Positions 59,401-64,000 of a DNA stretch of 64,000 bases are shown here, piece after piece. Made by a program: the position numbers and the translations under genes. This DNA comes from JARRJY01 sp037388705 (GTDB taxonomy: Bacteria > Pseudomonadota > Gammaproteobacteria > UBA6429 > Thiohalophilaceae). The notes beneath the pieces are model-generated. The model ran no database searches. It saw nothing but the letters and a program-made list of their open reading frames with translations, and was not told the origin of the DNA. The number at the start of each line of letters is the position of its first letter. Positions within the stretch are counted from its first letter, which is position 1. The stretch is from positions 1 through 64,000 of the forward strand of contig JARRJY010000002.1 in NCBI GenBank assembly GCA_037388705.1, in the 5' to 3' direction.

Positions 59401-60105
59401 TGGCCGCTGGGAATATTCCAATAGAAAGCACAGCTCAAGAATGAATGTAAGTCTGAAAAGTGATGACTATACCTGGGTAAACTGTTTAAACGACTCGGTC
59501 TGTCAGCGATCATTAATAATGGTAAATCGGATATAAAAGGCTCAATACACTGGGAAGGTACACCTTTTGCATTCTCACTGGCCAGGTTGAATGGCAACCT
59601 CAAGATATATATTCAGGATGGTTCGATTGCTGATGTTGATCCCGGTGCCGGTCGGGTGGTGGGATTACTAAGTTTGTCAGAACTCCCGCGCCGGTTAATG
59701 CTTGATTTCAGTGACATGTTTAAAAAAGGCATGGTGTTTGATGAAATCAAAGGGGATGTCTCACTGGTTAATGGTGATGCCTTTACGAAAGCTATACACG
59801 TTGAAAGCTCTTTGGCCGATGTCAAACTTGAAGGCCGCACAGGGCTGGTGAAACGAGACTATGATCAGCTGGTATCCGTAGTGCCCAAGGTTGGCGATAC
59901 CTTGCCAGTTGCCAGTGGTGTGTTATTTGGTTCTCAAATTGGTGCAATAGTACTGTTGTTCGAGAAACTGATGGGTAAGGAAATTGAAAAAGCCACGGAA
60001 AGGAAATATAAAGTTACTGGTAGCTGGGAAAAACCAATAATCAAGCGAATTGATATTCCAGCTGAAGAAGCCAGGCCTGTAGATAGTGGTCTTGGTGATG
60101 AGTAA
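56414..60105 (+). pseudogene. yhdP: YhdP-type AsmA/DUF3971 outer-membrane lipid transport protein, frameshifted
   Basis: The first frame (56414-59536) gives 1040 residues: one N-terminal TM (WLWYLLAASILFSAVIISLI), then a very long beta-rich periplasmic body. The second frame continues to 60105 with YLGKLFKRLGLSAIINNGKS, SIHWEGTPFAFS, and DPGAGRVVGLLSLSELPRRL. Adding one C after 59467 (GATGAC-C-TATAC) restores LKSDDLYLGKLFK, so a single-base deletion breaks an about 1230-residue gene (E. coli YhdP 1266). YhdP is thought to bridge inner and outer membranes and carry phospholipid with TamB and YdbH. The order rng-yhdP-nit-tldD is conserved. Confidence 0.92.
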
Positions 60106-60183
60106 GAGCATGGAATTATAAAGTGTCTTGTACGCTACCGGTATACTTCAAGATGTCCATGCTATCGAAAAATGGTATGATCA

Positions 60184-60549
60184 ATGTATATGAAAATCTC
60201 CAAGATTGTTTTCCTCGGTTATATTTTTTTGGCAGCAGTCTGCCAGGCCGCTGACAATATCCGTATTATTACTGCAGAACAGTGGGCTGTTCCTCGTAGT
60301 GCCGAAACCGTGATTAACATGCCTCCCATACGGGAAACCATTAACCAGATGCAGGCGTTTCCCGGTAACCGGTTATTAATAAGATATCCAGGTGGTGAAG
60401 AAGGTGTTTTGTGGGTGAGTGAATTACGCAGCTGGCTGGTTTCATTGGGTATTTCTTCGCAAGCTATGGAACTGGTACCAGGCAGTGAGATAAACCAGAT
60501 TGAACTTTCAGTTATCCAGAAATCTTTTGATAAAAACGGTGGTAGGTAA
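60184..60549 (+). CDS. Small periplasmic hypothetical protein
   Basis: The protein has 121 residues with a signal peptide (cleavage near AVCQAAD). The mature part contains TAEQWAVPRSAETVINMPPIRETINQM, ALLIRYPGGEEG-like LLIRYPGGEEG, and AMELVPGSEINQIELSVI. This pattern of RIITAEQWAVPRS and a late LVPG is unfamiliar to me as a named family. ATG 60184 or 60190 could be used. It overlaps the nitrilase start by 1 nt, so it is in the yhdP-nit operon. Confidence 0.65.
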   Translation: MYMKISKIVFLGYIFLAAVCQAADNIRIITAEQWAVPRSAETVINMPPIRETINQMQAFPGNRLLIRYPGGEEGVLWVSELRSWLVSLGISSQAMELVPGSEINQIELSVIQKSFDKNGGR

Positions 60550-61379
60550 TGACACGTGTAGCAGCAATCCAAATGGCTTCAGGCCCGAATGTAAGCGCAA
60601 ACCTGACAGAAGCAGAACGCTGGATAAACCAGGCTGTTGATGCGGGTGCCGAGTTAATCGTGTTACCCGAGAACTTCGCTATCATCGGGATAAAAGAAGA
60701 TGATAAGCTCAAGGTTAAAGAACAGGAAGGCAGCGGACCTATCCAGGACTTCCTGAAGACACAGGCAGAAAAAAACAAGGTATGGATTGTCGGTGGCACT
60801 ATTCCATTAGCTGCCAGTGATAATCATCGTATTCGTGCGGCATGCCTGGTATATAACGATAAAGGCGAACAGGTTGCACGGTATGACAAGGTACATTTAT
60901 TTGATGTAAAAGTGCCAAACACGGATGAAACCTACAACGAGTCTGAGACAATTGAGCCTGGTACCGAAGCGGTTGTCATAAATACGCCGTTTGGCAAGCT
61001 TGGCCTGGCGGTGTGTTATGATTTGCGTTTTCCTGAACTGTTTCGCCGCATGGCCGATGATGGCGTAGAAATCATCGCCCTGCCTGCAGCATTTACAGCC
61101 ATTACCGGTGCAGCTCACTGGGAATCACTGGTACGTGCCCGCGCTATTGAGAATCTCAGCTACCTGATCGCTTCAGCACAGGGTGGCTATCATGTAAATG
61201 GTCGCGAAACTTATGGTGACAGTATGGTTGTTGATCCCTGGGGTAATGTACTGGATCGACTGTCGCGGGGTTCCGGTTTTGTTATTGCCGAAATCGACAG
61301 GAATAAAGTTACCAATACCCGTAAAAACTTTCCGGCACTTGAGCATCGCAAGATCCCCTGCAAGATTGCCGAGGTGTAA
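60549..61379 (+). CDS. Nitrilase-superfamily amidase (Nit1/omega-amidase-like)
   Basis: The 276-residue carbon-nitrogen hydrolase has catalytic triad Glu41 (VLPENFA), Lys114 (YDKVHLFD) and Cys156 (LAVCYDLRFPE). ESETIEPGTEAVV and RARAIENLSYLIASAQGG fit the deaminated-glutathione amidase (Nit1) branch found beside tldD. It probably repairs deaminated glutathione, but the substrate is inferred from family and position. AGGT lies 2 nt before the ATG. Confidence 0.9.
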   Translation: MTRVAAIQMASGPNVSANLTEAERWINQAVDAGAELIVLPENFAIIGIKEDDKLKVKEQEGSGPIQDFLKTQAEKNKVWIVGGTIPLAASDNHRIRAACLVYNDKGEQVARYDKVHLFDVKVPNTDETYNESETIEPGTEAVVINTPFGKLGLAVCYDLRFPELFRRMADDGVEIIALPAAFTAITGAAHWESLVRARAIENLSYLIASAQGGYHVNGRETYGDSMVVDPWGNVLDRLSRGSGFVIAEIDRNKVTNTRKNFPALEHRKIPCKIAEV

Positions 61380-61382
61380 TAA

Positions 61383-62819
61383 ATGAGTAATATCGAATTA
61401 GCACGATCAGCCTTGTTGGCGCCTTCCGGCCTGGGTGACCAGGAACTGGAAAAGGTACTTGATAGCCTGATGCATCATAACGTGGATTATGCGGATCTTT
61501 ATTTCCAGGCAACACGTCATGAATCATGGGTGCTGGAAGATGGTATCGTAAAAGAAGGTAGCCACAATATCGAACAGGGTGTCGGTGTCCGCGCTGTCAG
61601 TGGTGAAAAATCCGGGTTTGCCTATTCAGATGAAATTGTTTTGCCAGCGTTAACCCAGGCAGCACAGTCTGCCCGTGCCATTGCCCGCAGCGGTCAGAAT
61701 CATAAGGTAAAAGCATGGCAACCAGTTGATATACATCAACTCTATTTACCTTCTGATCCACTAGACTCCATGAAAGCTGAAGACAAGATTAACCTGTTAC
61801 GCATGCTGGATGCCGAAGCACGTAAACAGGATCCACGTATAAAGCAGGTTATTGTCAGCCTGTCAGGGGTACAGGATATCGTCATGGTAGCCGCCAGTGA
61901 CGGGACACTGAATGCAGATGTGCGCCCGCTGGTAAGAATGAACGTCAGCGTGATAGCCGAGGACGGTTCGCGTCGTGAACAGGGCAGTACCGGTGGTGGT
62001 GGCCGTGTCGGTTATGAATATTTTCTTGAAGAAGAACGTGGTCTGAACTTTGCGCGTGAAGCAGTTCGCCAGGCACTGGTTAACCTGGAGGCAGTGGATG
62101 CACCGGCAGGTAGTATGCCCGTAGTGTTAGGTCCAGGCTGGCCCGGCGTGTTATTACATGAAGCAATCGGGCATGGACTTGAGGGTGATTTTAACCGTAA
62201 GGGTAGTTCAGCCTTCAGTGGCAGAATTGGCCAGAAGGTCGCCTCACCTCTTTGCACCGTTGTTGATGACGGCACCATGGCCAACCGACGTGGGTCATTA
62301 AACATGGATGATGAAGGTGTAGCCAGCCAGCAAACCGTGCTGATAGAAAAGGGTATATTAAAAGGTTACATGCAGGATAAGCTCAATGCACGATTAATGG
62401 GTGTAGCCTCAACCGGTAATGGTCGACGTGAATCCTATGCGCATTTACCCATGCCGCGCATGACCAATACTTACATGTTGCCCGGTGTACATGACCCGCA
62501 GGAGATCATTGCCTCGGTAGATAAAGGTATTTATGCCGTTAACTTTGGCGGAGGCCAGGTGGATATTACTTCTGGTAAGTTCGTATTCTCGGCTAACGAA
62601 GCCTACCTGATTGAGAAGGGTAAAGTGACCCGCCCGGTTAAAGGTGCAACATTAATCGGTAACGGCCCGGAAGTACTGAATGAAGTATCGATGGTCGGTA
62701 ATGATCTGCAACTGGATAACGGTGTTGGTGTGTGTGGTAAAGAAGGCCAGAGTGTTCCAGTCGGTGTCGGTCAGCCAACATTAAAAATCGATTCACTAAC
62801 CGTAGGCGGCACCAGCTAA
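61383..62819 (+). CDS. tldD: Metalloprotease TldD
   Basis: The 478-residue protein has the zinc motif [11 protein letters not shown] (His259, Glu260, His263), [17 protein letters not shown], and a complete C-terminus ending LTVGGTS. TldD/TldE(PmbA) cleaves unfolded peptides and matures microcins such as B17. It starts 3 nt after nit. Its partner pmbA begins at 63664, separated by the soxA remnant and the minus-strand yjgA. Confidence 0.97.
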   Translation: MSNIELARSALLAPSGLGDQELEKVLDSLMHHNVDYADLYFQATRHESWVLEDGIVKEGSHNIEQGVGVRAVSGEKSGFAYSDEIVLPALTQAAQSARAIARSGQNHKVKAWQPVDIHQLYLPSDPLDSMKAEDKINLLRMLDAEARKQDPRIKQVIVSLSGVQDIVMVAASDGTLNADVRPLVRMNVSVIAEDGSRREQGSTGGGGRVGYEYFLEEERGLNFAREAVRQALVNLEAVDAPAGSMPVVLGPGWPGVLLHEAIGHGLEGDFNRKGSSAFSGRIGQKVASPLCTVVDDGTMANRRGSLNMDDEGVASQQTVLIEKGILKGYMQDKLNARLMGVASTGNGRRESYAHLPMPRMTNTYMLPGVHDPQEIIASVDKGIYAVNFGGGQVDITSGKFVFSANEAYLIEKGKVTRPVKGATLIGNGPEVLNEVSMVGNDLQLDNGVGVCGKEGQSVPVGVGQPTLKIDSLTVGGTS

Positions 62820-63061
62820 TATATATGCTGGCCAGCGATTACGTGGCCAGGTGCTAAGCCAGGGACACAGTAATGGTTTTCCCGAATATCGTCTGGGTGG
62901 TGGCAAGATGACACCATTGCATGGACGTTTCGAAGAATGTTTCCGTTCGTTCCGTGCCAAGCCGTTTGACCGGGGTTCGCCTGAATATATCAGTCTTGAA
63001 GTCTTTTTTATATGCCAGGGGTAATGGCCTGGCTATCGAAACGCCAGCGGTCAGGTACTAA
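62820..63061 (+). pseudogene. soxA: SoxA (thiosulfate oxidation c-type cytochrome) C-terminal remnant
   Basis: Beginning at about 62824, one frame reads AGQRLRGQVLSQGHSNGFPE, then YRLGGG, LHGRFEECFRSFRAKPFD and GSPEYISLEV. A second frame then gives FLYARGNGLAIETPAVRY and a stop at 63059-63061. Together this is the C-terminal third of SoxA. The Cys at 62938-62940 (FEECFRSFR) aligns with the active-site cysteine of RFRGC in SoxA. The frame change at 63004-63009 is explained by one extra T in a six-T run. The rest of the gene, including both CxxCH heme sites, is absent; the remnant begins within 5 bp of the tldD stop codon. SoxA with SoxX forms the cytochrome that conjugates thiosulfate to SoxYZ. 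Confidence 0.82.
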
Positions 63062-63585
63062 CTTTCCCCGGAAAGTTCCCTCAGGTATTTAAAAATTTCC
63101 CGGCTGGATTTGGGGGGCTTATTATTCTGTTTTTCCTTGCTGGCCTGTCTGATCAGCTGGCGTAAATGTTGCCGATCAACCTGCGGCATTTCTTCCAGTA
63201 ACTCACCCAGCGCCTTGTCACCTTCTTCAACCAGGCGATCACGCCAGTTCTCCAGCTTATGGAATTGTTTTACATCTTCACGGTAATGGTCAACGACCTT
63301 GTCGTAGGCTTCACGGATGGGCTCATGATCGGTGTTACGTAACAACTTGCCAACGTACTGGATCTGGCGTTTTAAAGCGCCACCTTTTTTCATTTTGCGG
63401 ATAGTGATAACCGCTTCGCGGATCTTGTCATCCATGGGGATCTTGTCCAGCGCGGCAGGCTCCAGCTTGCTCATGGCTTCGCCAAGCTCCTGCAGGTCAT
63501 GACACTCTCGTTTTACCTGGGTTTTCGAAACCCGGTTTTCATCAGTATCATCGTATTCTGGAAAGTCATCAACTTCGTTATTCAT
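63058..63585 (-). CDS. yjgA: Ribosome-associated protein YjgA (DarP family)
   Basis: The protein has 175 residues: RVSKTQVKRECHDLQELGEAM, IRKMKKGGALKRQIQYVGKLLR and LPQVDRQHLRQLIRQA-like MPQVDRQHLRQLIRQA, the DUF615 pattern. YjgA/DarP associates with late 50S precursors. The start is set at MNNEVDDFPEYDD. The stop codon overlaps the soxA remnant. It is divergent from pmbA, the conserved yjgA/pmbA arrangement. Confidence 0.95.
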   Translation of the reverse strand: MNNEVDDFPEYDDTDENRVSKTQVKRECHDLQELGEAMSKLEPAALDKIPMDDKIREAVITIRKMKKGGALKRQIQYVGKLLRNTDHEPIREAYDKVVDHYREDVKQFHKLENWRDRLVEEGDKALGELLEEMPQVDRQHLRQLIRQASKEKQNNKPPKSSREIFKYLRELSGES

Positions 63586-63663
63586 GGGTGTATTATCGCA
63601 TTTGTTCTCGTGCCCGTGCACCAGTAGAATGGCATGATTAACCATTAATTAGTGAATTTGAGT

Positions 63664-64000
63664 ATGCCCAACCTTTTTACAAAAACCAGCCAGGATGCTT
63701 CTGACGCTTTTGACCAGGAGTTGTATAACAAGACCGTTGAAATGATGCTGGACGAAGCCAGCAAGCAGGGTGCCAGCTCTGCCGAGGCAGGTCTCAGCGT
63801 TGAGTCCGGTTTATCGGTCAACGTTCGACTGGGTGAAGTGGAAACCATTGAGCATAACCGCGACAAGGTCCTCGGCGCCACCGTTTACTTTGGGCAACGT
63901 AAAGGATCCGCAAGTACTACCGACTTTACCCCGGAAGCCATCAGGGAAACCGTGAAAGCTGCCTGTGATATTGCCAGGTATACCGAAGAAGACCCATACG
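63664..64000 (+). CDS. pmbA: Metalloprotease PmbA (TldE), cut by window edge
   Basis: The first 112 codons are visible and still open at 64000. The protein begins MPNLFTKTSQDASDAFDQE, then GASSAEAGLSVESGLSVNVR, GEVETIEHNRDKVLG and VYFGQRKGSASTTD, which match the N-terminal domain of PmbA, the non-zinc partner of TldD. The function is as for tldD. The intergenic stretch from yjgA is 78 bp and divergent. Confidence 0.93.
   Translation, partial: MPNLFTKTSQDASDAFDQELYNKTVEMMLDEASKQGASSAEAGLSVESGLSVNVRLGEVETIEHNRDKVLGATVYFGQRKGSASTTDFTPEAIRETVKAACDIARYTEEDPY

Noticed and set aside
55041..60551. The same 14-mer GGTGGTAGGTAATG at 55041-55054 and 60538-60551, both ending a frame in GGR-stop
   Set aside because: By rough count several 14-mer repeats are expected by chance in 64 kb, and the second copy contains an ordinary Shine-Dalgarno-start junction.

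Overview
The window is 64 kb of gammaproteobacterial chromosome, gene-dense and of moderate GC. Three things point to this group: the housekeeping order miaB-phoH-ybeY-corC-lnt / leuS-lptE-holA / proA / nadD-rsfS-rlmH-maf-rng-yhdP-nit-tldD-yjgA-pmbA, the fabA-fabB pair, and a sigma54/NtrC-type promoter at an ammonium transporter gene. A C-terminal remnant of soxA (thiosulfate oxidation) behind tldD suggests a sulfur-oxidising lineage, perhaps Chromatiales-like. I cannot name a species from this window. I saw no rRNA, tRNA, CRISPR array, insertion sequence or prophage.

Layout. 0-8.5 kb: end of an EamA transporter, a PhzF-like enzyme, mltF, a broken periplasmic sugar-binding protein next to a large sensor histidine kinase, ispG (minus) and a methyltransferase. 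8.5-17 kb: a metallo-beta-lactamase hydrolase, tpm, a lytic transglycosylase, dinB, pepN, then a minus-strand nadA-GGDEF pair. 17-24 kb: poorly characterised genes, including an FHA-adenylate cyclase and a 936-residue membrane-anchored protein with two cyclic-nucleotide-binding domains and a rhodanese domain. 24-31 kb: cyclopropane fatty acid synthase, a frameshifted geranylgeranyl-reductase-like flavoprotein, a NTF2-like lipoprotein, yggX-nudix (minus), then a tight trio of A-type Fe-S carrier, ATP-grasp ligase and AmmeMemoRadiSam-type radical SAM enzyme. 31-41.5 kb: lpxA, fabA-fabB, a soluble sugar dehydrogenase, signalling proteins (response regulator/GGDEF, HDOD), mazG, amt and mscS. 41.7-64 kb: the conserved housekeeping block for tRNA modification, ribosome maturation, outer-membrane lipid and lipoprotein handling, NAD synthesis and TldD/PmbA protease.

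The most striking general feature is damage. At least seven genes are frameshifted or lack a conserved segment: the sugar-binding protein (about 3.39 kb), the flavoprotein (25.61 kb), amt (39.3 kb), lnt (46.06 kb), rng (55.04 kb), yhdP (59.47 kb) and soxA (62.82 and 63.0 kb). Two lesions lie in homopolymers. One hits lnt, which is normally essential. I therefore favour sequencing or assembly artefacts for at least part of this set, with real gene decay as the alternative. The best candidates for undescribed biology are the Fe-S carrier/ATP-grasp/radical SAM trio, the cyclase plus cyclic-nucleotide scaffold neighbourhood, and a long hairpin that covers the mazG ribosome-binding site.
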